Source of the DNA: Chlorobium sp.
Lineage (GTDB): Bacteria > Bacteroidota > Chlorobiia > Chlorobiales > Chlorobiaceae
DNA: 50,644 nt
Assembly (NCBI GenBank): GCA_028277485.1
Contig: JANQGE010000118.1
Location: 1-50,644, forward strand
Reading direction: 5' to 3'
Shown: positions 23,550 to 32,035 of the stretch, piece after piece
Numbering within the stretch: the first letter of the stretch is position 1
How the letters are laid out: each line of letters starts with the position of its first letter
Made by a program: the position numbers and the translations under genes
Notes under the pieces: generated by a model
What the model was told of the DNA's origin: nothing
Databases searched by the model: none
What the model saw: only the letters and a program-made list of their open reading frames with translations

Positions 23550-25058
23550 ATGAGAAAACTTTCTGTAATTGCCGTGTTTCTGAGCGCATGTATTCCCTCG
23601 CAGCTTTTTGCAGGCGGGATGGATGAACGTATCAATGATGCCGTGGCGCCTCTGACAGTCCTTGTCTTCAAGATAGTGTTCTTCCCTGTAACGATTGGAA
23701 ATGTCAGTTTTCCGTTTGTGCTGTTCTGGCTTGTCATTGCCGCTGTAGTGTTCACGGTTTATATGGGTTTTGTCAATGTGAGAGGGTTTGGTCATGCTGT
23801 TCAGCTGGTTCGAGGCATCTACGACTCCCCGGATAAACAAAAAGGGGAAGTATCTCATTTCCAGGCCCTGACTGCAGCTCTTTCAGCAACCGTGGGACTT
23901 GGCAATATCGCGGGTGTTGCTGTTGCGATTACTCTTGGAGGTCCGGGAGCGACATTCTGGATGATTCTTGGCGGTGTATTCGGCATGTCATCAAAGTTCG
24001 TCGAGTGTACGCTTGGTGTAAAGTATAGAAAGATCAATGAGGACGGCTCTGTTTCCGGCGGCCCGATGTACTATCTCAGCAAGGGGTTTGCCGAAAAGGG
24101 GTTGGCAGGTCTCGGAAAAGCGCTCGCATGCTTTTTTGCCATCATGTGTATCGGCGCGTCGTTCGGCATAGGCAACATGTTCCAGGCCAATCAGGCGTTC
24201 AAGCAGGCGGTAATAGCAACAGGTGGAGAACAAAGCGTTGTATATCAGCAGGGCTGGATTTTCGGGCTGGCGATGGCGATTCTTGTCGGTGTAGTTATTA
24301 TCGGCGGGATCAAATCGATCGTCAGGGTTACCGAGAAGCTTGTTCCACTTATGTTTGTTATCTACGTGACCGCCGCGCTGTTTATTATCTTTTCCCATAT
24401 TACTGTGCTTCCTGATGCCTTTATGAAGATTTTAAGAGGAGCTTTTTCTCCTGAAGCACTCTATGGAGGCGTGGTTGGAGTGCTGATCCAGGGATTCAGA
24501 CGCGCGGCATTTTCAAACGAGGCAGGTATTGGTTCTGCGCCGATCGCCCATTCCACGGTTAAAACCGACGAACCGGTAACCGAAGGTTTGGTTGCCCTGC
24601 TCGAGCCGTTTCTCGACACTGTGGTGATCTGCACCATGACCGCTCTTGTAATCATTATTTCCGGGCTGTATGTCGAACAGGACATGGAGGGCATAGCCCT
24701 CACATCAAAAGCCTTCGAGCAGGTTATTTTTTGGTTTCCCTACATACTGAGTGTGGCCGTTTTGCTTTTTGCCTTTTCAACAATGATCTCATGGTCCTAT
24801 TACGGTCTCAAGGCATGGACTTACATCTTCGGTGAAGGTGCGGCGTCGGATGCCATCTACAAGCTGCTATTCTGTGTTTTCATCGTCGTCGGCTCCGCCA
24901 TGGATCTGGTGGCCGTGGTTGATTTTTCCGATGCCATGGTTTTTGCAATGTCGTTTCCAAACCTTGTAGGTATGTATATCCTTGCACCCGGGGTGAAACG
25001 GGATCTCGATTCCTATTTCGACCGGCTGCGCCAGGGTCAGATCAGGCGCTACAAATAA
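23550..25058 (+). CDS. Alanine or glycine:cation symporter (AGCS family)
   Basis: Inner-membrane Na+- (or H+-) coupled importer of small neutral amino acids. The 502-aa protein has an N-terminal signal-like segment and about 10-11 membrane helices. The AGCS signatures are GEVSHFQALTAALSATVGLG followed by NIAGVAVAITLGGPGATFW, plus FKQAVIATGGEQSVVY and GFRRAAFSNEAGIGSAPIAH. The 5' gap (23362-23549) holds no recognised riboswitch. Its stop is only 4 bp from the left end of a mobile repeat, which might serve as the transcription end. Confidence 0.94.
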   Translation: MRKLSVIAVFLSACIPSQLFAGGMDERINDAVAPLTVLVFKIVFFPVTIGNVSFPFVLFWLVIAAVVFTVYMGFVNVRGFGHAVQLVRGIYDSPDKQKGEVSHFQALTAALSATVGLGNIAGVAVAITLGGPGATFWMILGGVFGMSSKFVECTLGVKYRKINEDGSVSGGPMYYLSKGFAEKGLAGLGKALACFFAIMCIGASFGIGNMFQANQAFKQAVIATGGEQSVVYQQGWIFGLAMAILVGVVIIGGIKSIVRVTEKLVPLMFVIYVTAALFIIFSHITVLPDAFMKILRGAFSPEALYGGVVGVLIQGFRRAAFSNEAGIGSAPIAHSTVKTDEPVTEGLVALLEPFLDTVVICTMTALVIIISGLYVEQDMEGIALTSKAFEQVIFWFPYILSVAVLLFAFSTMISWSYYGLKAWTYIFGEGAASDAIYKLLFCVFIVVGSAMDLVAVVDFSDAMVFAMSFPNLVGMYILAPGVKRDLDSYFDRLRQGQIRRYK

Positions 25059-25062
25059 TTAT

Positions 25063-25179
25063 GGGCACCCCTATTAATTTGTTGTGCGCCCTGATTACTT
25101 CGTTAACCGGATAGAAGAGGGTTTCTGTGCTCCGTCCGCCTCGTACTCAAGTCGCTCACGACAATTTATAGAGGTGCCC
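25063..25179 (+). mobile_element. MITE-like element with TTAT target duplication (117 bp)
   Basis: Ends GGGCACCCCTATTAATT and AATTTATAGAGGTGCCC, flanked by TTAT on both sides (25059-25062 and 25180-25183). It carries first-type left block (TGTTGTGCGCCCTGATTACTTCG), short middle block (ATAGAAGAGGGTTTCTGTG) and first-type right block (CGCCTCGTACTCAAGTCGC). This is one of the clearest copies. Confidence 0.9.
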
Positions 25180-25183
25180 TTAT

Positions 25184-25393
25184 ATTGTATGCATAGTGAA
25201 TGGTGAATGAATGTTTTGTGTTATAGCTTACACCTGTAACACAATATTCTCATGTGTCGGCAGTGTCTTTTTACGTATGAGTTTTGTAATTTTAACCAGC
25301 AGGTGCTCCGGTATTACACCTGTGTCTCTCAGGAAGTGTTTCTTTCAGACATGTGTTGCTCTCCAGCATGAAATTCATTAATACATAAAGATT
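25184..25393. other. Citrate synthase leader region, no gene
   Basis: 210 bp between the mobile element and the citrate synthase ATG. A 6-bp inverted repeat GTGTTA...TAACAC surrounds the word TTACACCTG, which occurs again 85 bp later as TTACACCTG. This suggests a small leader structure or a paired binding site, but no named motif was recognised. Confidence 0.35.
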
Positions 25394-26740
25394 ATGGCAA
25401 ACAAACCGGCTGAAAATTCTCTGACTATCACGGATAACCGCACGGGAAAAACCTACGAGGTTCCGATTGCATGCGGTACCATCCGCACAATGGATCTGAG
25501 GCAGATAAAGGTTTCGGATGACGATTTCGGGCTCCTTGGCTACGATCCGGGATATCTCAACACGGCATCATGCAAAAGCATGGTAACCTATATTGACGGT
25601 GAGAAAGGGATTCTTCGTTACAGGGGATACCCGATTGAGCAGCTTGCTGAGAAAAGCTCCTTTCTGGAAACAGCCTATCTGCTTATAAAAGGGGAGCTTC
25701 CCGACAAGGAGCGGCTGGAGGCCTGGACTCACAATATCCGGCTCCATACGATGGTCCATTCCAACCTGACAAAGTTCATGGATGGATTTCGCTATGACGG
25801 ACATCCTATGGGTATACTGGTGGGAACGGTCGGTGCTCTTTCAACGTTTTACCCCGATGCCAAAAATATTTTCGATAAGGAGTCAAGGAGGCTTCAGGTA
25901 CGGCGTCTGATCGGTAAAATGCCGACTCTCGCGGCAATGAGTTTCCGCCACAGCATGGGGTTTCCCTACGTTCTTCCTGATAACGACCTGAGTTATGCGG
26001 GAAACTTCCTTTCGATGATGTTCAAGATGACCGAAATGAAATACTCGCCGAACCCGGTTCTGGAGAAAGCGCTCGATGTGCTGTTTATACTGCATGCCGA
26101 TCATGAACAGAACTGCTCGGCCAGTGCTGTACGATCGGTAGGGAGTTCGCATGTGGATCCTTACTCCGCTCTTGCCGCCGGCTGTGCGGCTCTTTACGGC
26201 CCTCTGCATGGAGGAGCGAACGAGGCGGTAATCCGCATGCTTGAAAGGGTCGGTTCACTGGACAAGGTGCCGGAGTTCATTAAATCGGTGAAAGCCGGAG
26301 AGGGACGGCTTATGGGGTTCGGTCACAGGGTCTATAAAAACTACGATCCAAGGGCCAGGATCATTAAGAAGATTGCTTTCGATGTTTTTGAGGTTACCGG
26401 CAGAAACGCTTTGCTGGATATCGCTCTGGAACTTGAGCGAATTGCCCTTGAGGATGACTACTTTGTAAACCGGAAGCTCTATCCCAACGTTGATTTTTAT
26501 TCGGGTTTGATTTATCAGGCAATGGGGTTCCCGCTGGATATGTTCCCCGTTTTGTTTGCCATAGGCAGAACTGCGGGCTGGCTGGCGCAGTGGACGGAAC
26601 ATATGGATGACGATGAGCAGAAGATCGCAAGGCCCAGGCAGATGTATCTCGGAGAAGATGTGCGTGAGTATGTGCCGATTGAGAGCAGACCAAAAGTGAC
26701 CCATCCTGTTGAAAAGAAGATAGGGATATGCAGGCTGTAG
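25394..26740 (+). CDS. gltA: Citrate synthase
   Basis: Condenses acetyl-CoA and oxaloacetate. The 448-aa protein has the citrate synthase signatures GYPIEQLAEKSSFLETAYLL, FILHADHEQNCSAS, YGPLHGGANEAVIRML with a catalytic His, and MGFGHRVYKNYDPR with the second catalytic His. An extended N-terminus of about 60 residues precedes the core. In a phototroph fixing CO2 by the reductive TCA cycle, citrate cleavage is done by ATP-citrate lyase, so this enzyme would serve synthesis in the oxidative direction (knowledge of the group; inference here). No Fe-S or other TCA genes are adjacent. Confidence 0.95.
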   Translation: MANKPAENSLTITDNRTGKTYEVPIACGTIRTMDLRQIKVSDDDFGLLGYDPGYLNTASCKSMVTYIDGEKGILRYRGYPIEQLAEKSSFLETAYLLIKGELPDKERLEAWTHNIRLHTMVHSNLTKFMDGFRYDGHPMGILVGTVGALSTFYPDAKNIFDKESRRLQVRRLIGKMPTLAAMSFRHSMGFPYVLPDNDLSYAGNFLSMMFKMTEMKYSPNPVLEKALDVLFILHADHEQNCSASAVRSVGSSHVDPYSALAAGCAALYGPLHGGANEAVIRMLERVGSLDKVPEFIKSVKAGEGRLMGFGHRVYKNYDPRARIIKKIAFDVFEVTGRNALLDIALELERIALEDDYFVNRKLYPNVDFYSGLIYQAMGFPLDMFPVLFAIGRTAGWLAQWTEHMDDDEQKIARPRQMYLGEDVREYVPIESRPKVTHPVEKKIGICRL

Positions 26741-26792
26741 GTTTTATGTGTGCATAACGGTGCCCATAAATATGATAAAAAAGTTTTGAACC

Positions 26793-27080
26793 ATGTCTGT
26801 AACTACAAAAGATGTCGCCTACATTGCTGAGCTTGCAAGGCTCAGTTTTACTGAAGCAGAAAAAGAGAAAATGACCAGCGAGCTGAATGCTATTCTGCAG
26901 TATGTCGAAAAGCTCAACGAGGTTGATACTGAAGGAGTCGAGCCTTTGAACAGCATACATGATCAGGTCAATGTGCTTCGCGAAGATCTTCGGCAGGAGT
27001 CAATACCGAATGAAACTACCCTGATGAACGCTCCCGACAGGCTTGACCGTTTTTTCAGGGTTCCGAAAGTTATCGGGTAG
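26793..27080 (+). CDS. gatC: Asp/Glu-tRNA amidotransferase subunit C (GatC)
   Basis: 95-aa small subunit of the GatCAB complex that converts Glu-tRNA(Gln) and Asp-tRNA(Asn) to the correct amidated forms. The family signature VAYIAELARLSFTEAEKEKM, the LNEVDTEGVEPL segment, and a C-terminal DRFFRVPKVIG ending are all present. Start ATG 26793. gatA and gatB are not in the window, so the subunits are dispersed. Confidence 0.95.
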   Translation: MSVTTKDVAYIAELARLSFTEAEKEKMTSELNAILQYVEKLNEVDTEGVEPLNSIHDQVNVLREDLRQESIPNETTLMNAPDRLDRFFRVPKVIG

Positions 27081-27149
27081 CGGCGTCTGCATGCTGCAGG
27101 CAAAGGAAAAAGCAGGGGCGGTGTTCCTATCTCTAAAAACAGCTGGTCT

Positions 27150-27608
27150 ATGCGGGCGGTAATCCAGAGGGTCAGGGAAGCGTCGGTTACAGTAAACGGC
27201 AGCCAGTATTCCCGGATAGGACAGGGACTGCTGGTGTTTCTCGGTATAGCTCCTGGCGACGGTGACCCGGAGATCTCCTGGATGATACGGAAAATTCTCA
27301 ACCTCAGGATTTTTGAGGACAGCGAAGGCAAGATGAACCTTCCGGTTTCTGATGCCGGAAGAGATATTCTCCTGGTTTCACAGTTCACCCTTTATGCCGA
27401 CACAAGCCGCGGCAACAGGCCGGGATTCTCCGGATCGGCATCTTTCAGGAAAGCGCATGACATCTACAACCGGTTTGTTGGCGTGATGCGTTCTGCGTCT
27501 CCCTTACGCATCGAGACCGGCTGTTTCGGCGAAAAAATGCAGGTAAGCCTGGTCAACGACGGACCGGTGACTCTTATTGTCGACACGCCGGAGAGTAGTG
27601 ACGAGTGA
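27150..27608 (+). CDS. dtd: D-aminoacyl-tRNA deacylase (Dtd)
   Basis: Proofreading enzyme that hydrolyses D-amino acids mischarged on tRNA. The 152-aa protein has MRAVIQRVREASVTVNG, GLLVFLGIAPGD, LNLRIFEDSEGKMN, the SQFTLYAD stretch and a distal FCxxM...VNDGPVT region. The GxxxP-type loop (here NDGPVT) carries the cross-subunit Gly-Pro. It follows gatC by 69 bp. A large motif array (27609-28092) starts at its stop codon. Confidence 0.95.
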   Translation: MRAVIQRVREASVTVNGSQYSRIGQGLLVFLGIAPGDGDPEISWMIRKILNLRIFEDSEGKMNLPVSDAGRDILLVSQFTLYADTSRGNRPGFSGSASFRKAHDIYNRFVGVMRSASPLRIETGCFGEKMQVSLVNDGPVTLIVDTPESSDE

Positions 27609-28057
27609 CGAGTTGGGGGAAAGTGTTAGGTGCTATGTGCTAAATGTTAGGCGGGAGAAAATAATCGGGAATCGGGGTCGGAATCGGGTTTCGGGGTCGA
27701 AAAGGAATATCAGTTGGCAGTGGGCAAAAGAGTAGTGACGAGCGACAAGTCAAAATTCAAAAGTAAAAAGTCAAAAAGAGGAACGTTGCCAGTGGGCAAG
27801 GGTTACTTTAAACTAACTTGTTACTCGTCACTGGTTACTTGTCGCTTTTAAAAAATCGGGGTCCAAGATGGGCGTTTTGCGGAGTGTTTCGATACCGATT
27901 CCGATAGCGACGGCGAATTCCGATCTTCTTTCTTTCGGAGATCGGGGTCGGGGTCGGGATCGGGTTTCGGGGTCGAATTGACTCAGCAAGCAGTTGACAA
28001 TTGGCAGTTCGCGAGGGACAACTGCCTGCTGCACCGGTTACTTGTCACTTTTAAAAG
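27600..28057. repeat. Large mosaic array of short motifs (about 460 bp)
   Basis: No gene. The stretch is built from recurring words: GACGAGTGACGAG, GTGTTAGGTGCTATGTGCTA, GGAATCGGGGTCGG, CAGTTGGCAGTGGGCA, GACAAGTCAAAATTCAAAAG, TTGTTACTCGTCACTGG, and TCGGGGTCGGGATCGGG. Some words occur twice inside the array, for example the ATCGGGGTCGG blocks at 27672 and 27947. Its ends match the array at 45.5-45.9 kb in inverted order (see findings). kdsB starts 36 bp further on. Confidence 0.85.
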
Positions 28058-28092
28058 ATCGGAACATCAAGCGGACGAGCTTTGTATTTCAT

Positions 28093-28839
28093 ATGAAAAT
28101 AGTCATTGTTATCCCCGCCAGGCTCGATTCAAGCCGGTTAAGAAGAAAAATGCTTGTAGACCTCGAAGGCGAACCCCTCATTGTCAGGACTTTTCAGCGG
28201 GCGATGGAGGCCCGCTGCATGGACCGTGTGGTTGTTGCGACCGACAGTAATGAAATAGCCGGGGTACTCCAGGCCGTCGATGCGGAGGTTGTTATGACCT
28301 CTGAAGATGCGCGTTGTGGGTCGGAGCGTGTTGCCGAGGCGGCAAGACAGCTTGAAGGGGATGTGTTTGTCAATCTGCAGGGCGACGAGCCGCTCATAGA
28401 TCCCGAAAATATCGACCGTGTGGCGGAGCCGTATCTCCGCGGAGAGAATCCTGAGTGCACAACGCTTGTTTACCCCTTGATCCCGGGTGATTACGCCACG
28501 ATCAGTGACCAGCATACCGTGAAAGCGGTGATGGACAGGGACGGATACGCATTATACTTTTCCCGGAGCCCGATACCGTATCAGCGGGAGAGGAATGCTT
28601 CGACAACCTATTACCGTCATATCGGCATCTATGCATTCCGGGCGGATGTACTCCAGAAGTTTGCGGCGCTGGAGCCTTCGATGCTGGAAAGGGAGGAGTC
28701 CCTCGAGCAGTTGCGCCTGCTTGAAAACGGTTACCGTATACGATGTGTGGAAACTACGGTTGACTCGCCCGGGATCAATACTCCTGAGGATCTTGATCGT
28801 GTCCGGCGGGTTTTCCGGGAACAGGCCCCTCCTGTATAA
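28093..28839 (+). CDS. kdsB: 3-deoxy-manno-octulosonate cytidylyltransferase (KdsB)
   Basis: Activates KDO with CTP for lipopolysaccharide synthesis. The 248-aa protein has VIPARLDSSRLRRKML, the CTP-binding DSNEIAG, TSEDARCGSERVAEAAR, VNLQGDEPLI, and YFSRSPIPYQRE with the catalytic residues. The start is ATG 28093. An upstream in-frame ATG at 27994 lies inside the motif array. Its last 65 bp overlap the convergent xseA gene. Confidence 0.95.
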   Translation: MKIVIVIPARLDSSRLRRKMLVDLEGEPLIVRTFQRAMEARCMDRVVVATDSNEIAGVLQAVDAEVVMTSEDARCGSERVAEAARQLEGDVFVNLQGDEPLIDPENIDRVAEPYLRGENPECTTLVYPLIPGDYATISDQHTVKAVMDRDGYALYFSRSPIPYQRERNASTTYYRHIGIYAFRADVLQKFAALEPSMLEREESLEQLRLLENGYRIRCVETTVDSPGINTPEDLDRVRRVFREQAPPV

Positions 28840-30025
28840 TTTCAACCGCTACCTCTCCGTCGTGGAAAATCACCGATGCCCTGTCCGCCTTCCGGAAAAT
28901 GTTGCTTGAAGTGATATAGGTGCTGTTTTTCCTGACAAGGGTAAACCCTCTTTCGAGTGTTTTTCTGTAGTCAAGCAAGGCAAGTCTCTCTGTAGCGGAA
29001 GAGAGTTTGTGTTCTGTGTGTCTGATTGCACTCCTGACCAGCTGTGACATATACTTGACGAGATAATCGATCTGTTCATTCAGTTGTTCCAGCTTTATCT
29101 GTGGACGATTGAAAGCATAACTTCCCACAAGAGAGATGACGTGCCGTTCGGTTCCCTCTACCTTGGTATGCAAGCCCGAACATTGACGGTTAACCAATGT
29201 ATCAATATGCCGGAGGAGCTCCTGGGTGTCGGGGACCGCAACTTCGGCTGCAATCGATGGTGTCCCGGCACGCATGTCGGCAACCATATCCGCGATAGTA
29301 ACATCGGTTTCGTGGCCGATGGCGCTGATAACCGGAATATCCGAGCCGAATATCGCGAGTGCAACACTTTCTTCATTGAATGCCTGAAGGTCTTCAAGAG
29401 AACCGCCTCCCCTTGCGACAATAATGACATCCGGTCTATGGTCGGGACCGGCCGGATGATTGAAGTAAGACAAAGCCCGGATGATGTTTTCCGCCGCTTC
29501 ATCCCCCTGGACTTTTACCGGATAAAGTACAAGCCTTGCAGCTGGAAAACGGCGTTTCAGAACATTGCACATGTCCTTGATCACCGCTCCCGTGGCCGAG
29601 GTAACCAGTCCGATCTTTTCAGGAATCCCGGGCAGTGTTTTTTTATGTTCCGGGTTAAAATAACCTTGTCCGGCAAGCTTTTGCAGGAGCATGGCAAAAG
29701 CCTGCTGCAACGCGCCTTCGCCGGCAAGGGTGACGGAAGTGCATATGAGCTGATAGCGTCCTGAAGGGGGATAAACCTCGAGGCGGCCGCGCGCAATGAT
29801 TTCCAGCCCGTCTTTAAGGTCGACGGAGAGCCTCATGCGGGTGTTTTTCCAAATAACCGCAGGGATCTGTGCTTCCTCATCCTTTAATGTCATATAGACA
29901 TGCCCTGAACTGGGGAGCTTGAAATTGGATATCTCGCCTCTCACACTGATAGTGGAGAAACTGCCTTCAAGGAGAGACTTGATGTCCCTGGTAAGTTCGC
30001 TGACGGTAAGAATCTGTTCTGACAT
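28775..30025 (-). CDS. xseA: Exodeoxyribonuclease VII large subunit (XseA)
   Basis: Large subunit of ExoVII, which degrades single-stranded DNA bidirectionally. The 416-aa protein has an N-terminal OB fold (GEISNFKLPSSGHVYMTLKD), and the exonuclease core with KIGLVTSATGAVIKDM, DVIIVARGGGSLEDLQAFN, and ISAIGHETDVTIADMVADMR. The coiled-coil C-terminal part is shorter than usual but ends with the family's LERGFTLVRK segment. No small subunit xseB is adjacent. The 3' end overlaps kdsB by 65 bp in the opposite direction. Confidence 0.95.
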   Translation of the reverse strand: MSEQILTVSELTRDIKSLLEGSFSTISVRGEISNFKLPSSGHVYMTLKDEEAQIPAVIWKNTRMRLSVDLKDGLEIIARGRLEVYPPSGRYQLICTSVTLAGEGALQQAFAMLLQKLAGQGYFNPEHKKTLPGIPEKIGLVTSATGAVIKDMCNVLKRRFPAARLVLYPVKVQGDEAAENIIRALSYFNHPAGPDHRPDVIIVARGGGSLEDLQAFNEESVALAIFGSDIPVISAIGHETDVTIADMVADMRAGTPSIAAEVAVPDTQELLRHIDTLVNRQCSGLHTKVEGTERHVISLVGSYAFNRPQIKLEQLNEQIDYLVKYMSQLVRSAIRHTEHKLSSATERLALLDYRKTLERGFTLVRKNSTYITSSNIFRKADRASVIFHDGEVAVEIIQEGPVPGKPAGHDQDPQEY

Positions 30026-30239
30026 GGCAAAATTTTCGGTATGGTTGGCCGGAAATGCTTTTCGGGAAATTAGGTATTTCCGCGGAATGGTTTGTTGTCG
30101 AATGTCGTATATTCTTTTCAGGGATTGTAACCAAAGGTTGTCTCAACGAGATGTGGCAGCATGCTCGTGCTCAGCGAAGCGATAATCGTGGTCGTCACCG
30201 AGAGGGAAAAGGGGGGAATTTGAAACCAGTGACTTTGTC

Positions 30240-30737
30240 ATGAAAAGCGATGCTTGTGTTGCCCTTCTGGAGGAAAAGCTTTCTTTATCCAAGGAAAGCG
30301 TTATGGCATTGCTCGACGCGGTTGTTGCCGGTATTGTAGAGGAACTCGTTCAAAGGGGGGAAATTTCCGTCAAAGGACTTGGATATTTTAAAGTGGTGCA
30401 TATCCCTTTCAGAAAGACGGTGCAGGGCAACGTGATGCGGGCACAGCCTCCTCTGAAGAAAATCGTTTTTTTTACAAGACCTGTAGTCGATTCCAGGGCA
30501 CTGCGGATTATCGAGTACAAGACAGGCTTTCCGGAAAAGGAGGCTGAGAAGTTCCACAGGGTTCTTACCAGGCATTTCAGGGAGAGCCTTGCAAAAAAGC
30601 AGGAACTCCATCTCGAAGGCCTGGGAGCGTTTACGAAGGTTGATGAGAGGTATATCTTTGTGCCCGACAAAACACTTCAGGAGATCGTCAACAATACCTA
30701 CCAGAATCTGCCGGCATTTGAGATTGATACACACTAA
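30240..30737 (+). CDS. HU-like protein with one and a half DNA-binding domains
   Basis: 165-aa protein. Residues 1-90 follow the HU/IHF pattern: helices (LLEEKLSLSKESVMALLDAV), GEISVKGLGYFKV as the HU GFGTF-like strand turn, and an arm region ending FFTRPVVDSRAL. Residues 95-150 repeat the helix-strand part (FHRVLTRHFRESLAKK, then LHLEGLGAFTKV) without the long arm. It is clearly larger than standard 90-aa HU. Start ATG 30240, upstream of bchY by 54 bp on the same strand. Whether it binds DNA or is a structural relative is not known. Confidence 0.7.
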   Translation: MKSDACVALLEEKLSLSKESVMALLDAVVAGIVEELVQRGEISVKGLGYFKVVHIPFRKTVQGNVMRAQPPLKKIVFFTRPVVDSRALRIIEYKTGFPEKEAEKFHRVLTRHFRESLAKKQELHLEGLGAFTKVDERYIFVPDKTLQEIVNNTYQNLPAFEIDTH

Positions 30738-30790
30738 TTTTTGCTCTGATAGTGGGAATTTCGGTTTGCAACGGCAAAACAGCAAGCAGT

Positions 30791-32035
30791 ATGGAGAAGG
30801 ATGTATGGGCAAATCTTCATCCGCAATCAATGTGTCCTGCTTTCGGGGGTTTGCGGGTTCTTACCAGAATCGACGGGGCAAGGGTCTGCCTTGTCGCCGA
30901 TCAGGGTTGCCTGTATGGGTTGACCTTTGTTTCCCACTTTTATGTTGCCCGAAGATCAATCGTTGCACCTGAACTGATGAACGTTCAGATTTCCGGAGGA
31001 ACCATGATCGATGACGTACGGGCTGCAGTCGAAAAGATCGCTGAAGACCCGGCTGTGACTTTTATTCCTGTGGTCAGCACCTGTGTTGCCGAAACAGCCG
31101 GAATTGCAGAAGAGCTGCTGCCTGAAAAAGCAGGCAATGCCGTTGTACAGCTTGTTCGTCTGCCTGCTTTTCAGATCAAATCCCATCCGGAAGCAAAGGA
31201 TGTTGCGGTTTCAACTCTGCTCAGGAGGTTTGCCGATTTTGACGGCATGAGGAGAGAAAAATCGCTCCTTGTAGTGGGCGAGATTTTTCCGGTTGATGCC
31301 ATGGCCATAGGCGGCGTGCTGCAGCGGATCGGTGTGGAGTCGGTCATTGCTGTTCCTGCAGCCGATCTGGAAGATTATGTAGAGGCGGGAAAGGTACAGG
31401 CTTGCGCGGTTTTGCATCCTTTCTATGAAAGAACGGCGGCACTGCTTGAAAAGAAAGGGGTGCGGATTGTTTCCGGAAATCCTGTGGGTGCGAGTGCTTC
31501 CGGGCAGTGGATAGAACAGGTGGGCAGAGCCCTTGAACTTGATATGGAGACCGTTCAGAGGGTTGCCGGAGAGGAAAGGCGGAAAGCCGCGGACGTGATA
31601 GAAAAGTTCAATAACCTTTCAGGGAAGGTTATCGTTGCCGGGTACGAAGGGAATGAACTGCCTGTTGTCAGGCTGCTGCTGGAAGCCGGCCTGGAAGTTC
31701 CTTACGCCTCAACCGCAATTGCCTGCACATCCCTGGGAGAGGAGGATCATCGGCTTCTTTCCATGCTTGGGACCGAGATCAGGTACCGGAAATACCTTGA
31801 AGAAGATATGCAGGCTGTTGTGGAATATCAGCCCGATCTGGTCATCGGCACCACGTCGCTGGACAGTTTTGCAAAGGAACAGGGTATTCCGGCAATCTAC
31901 TATACCAACAATATTTCGTCCCGTCCGGTATTTTTCGCCGCAGGCGCCGGAACGGTACTTGGGATGGTTGCAGGTCTTCTGGGAAGAAGGGATGTGTTCA
32001 GGAAAATGAAAGAGTACTTTACTACACTTCCATAA
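30791..32035 (+). CDS. bchY: Chlorophyllide a reductase subunit Y (BchY)
   Basis: Subunit of the nitrogenase-like reductase that reduces chlorophyllide a ring B for bacteriochlorophyll a synthesis. The 414-aa sequence has SMCPAFGGLRVLTRIDGA, QGCLYGLTFVSHFYVARRSI, and later VVGEIFPVDAMAIGGVL with HPFYERTAALLEKKG, matching BchY rather than BchZ or NifD. Start ATG 30791 gives MEKDVWANLHPQSMCP. A GTG at 30752 is less likely. bchX and bchZ are absent nearby, as is normal for scattered Chlorobi genes. The 3' end overlaps frr by 14 bp. Confidence 0.92.
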   Translation: MEKDVWANLHPQSMCPAFGGLRVLTRIDGARVCLVADQGCLYGLTFVSHFYVARRSIVAPELMNVQISGGTMIDDVRAAVEKIAEDPAVTFIPVVSTCVAETAGIAEELLPEKAGNAVVQLVRLPAFQIKSHPEAKDVAVSTLLRRFADFDGMRREKSLLVVGEIFPVDAMAIGGVLQRIGVESVIAVPAADLEDYVEAGKVQACAVLHPFYERTAALLEKKGVRIVSGNPVGASASGQWIEQVGRALELDMETVQRVAGEERRKAADVIEKFNNLSGKVIVAGYEGNELPVVRLLLEAGLEVPYASTAIACTSLGEEDHRLLSMLGTEIRYRKYLEEDMQAVVEYQPDLVIGTTSLDSFAKEQGIPAIYYTNNISSRPVFFAAGAGTVLGMVAGLLGRRDVFRKMKEYFTTLP

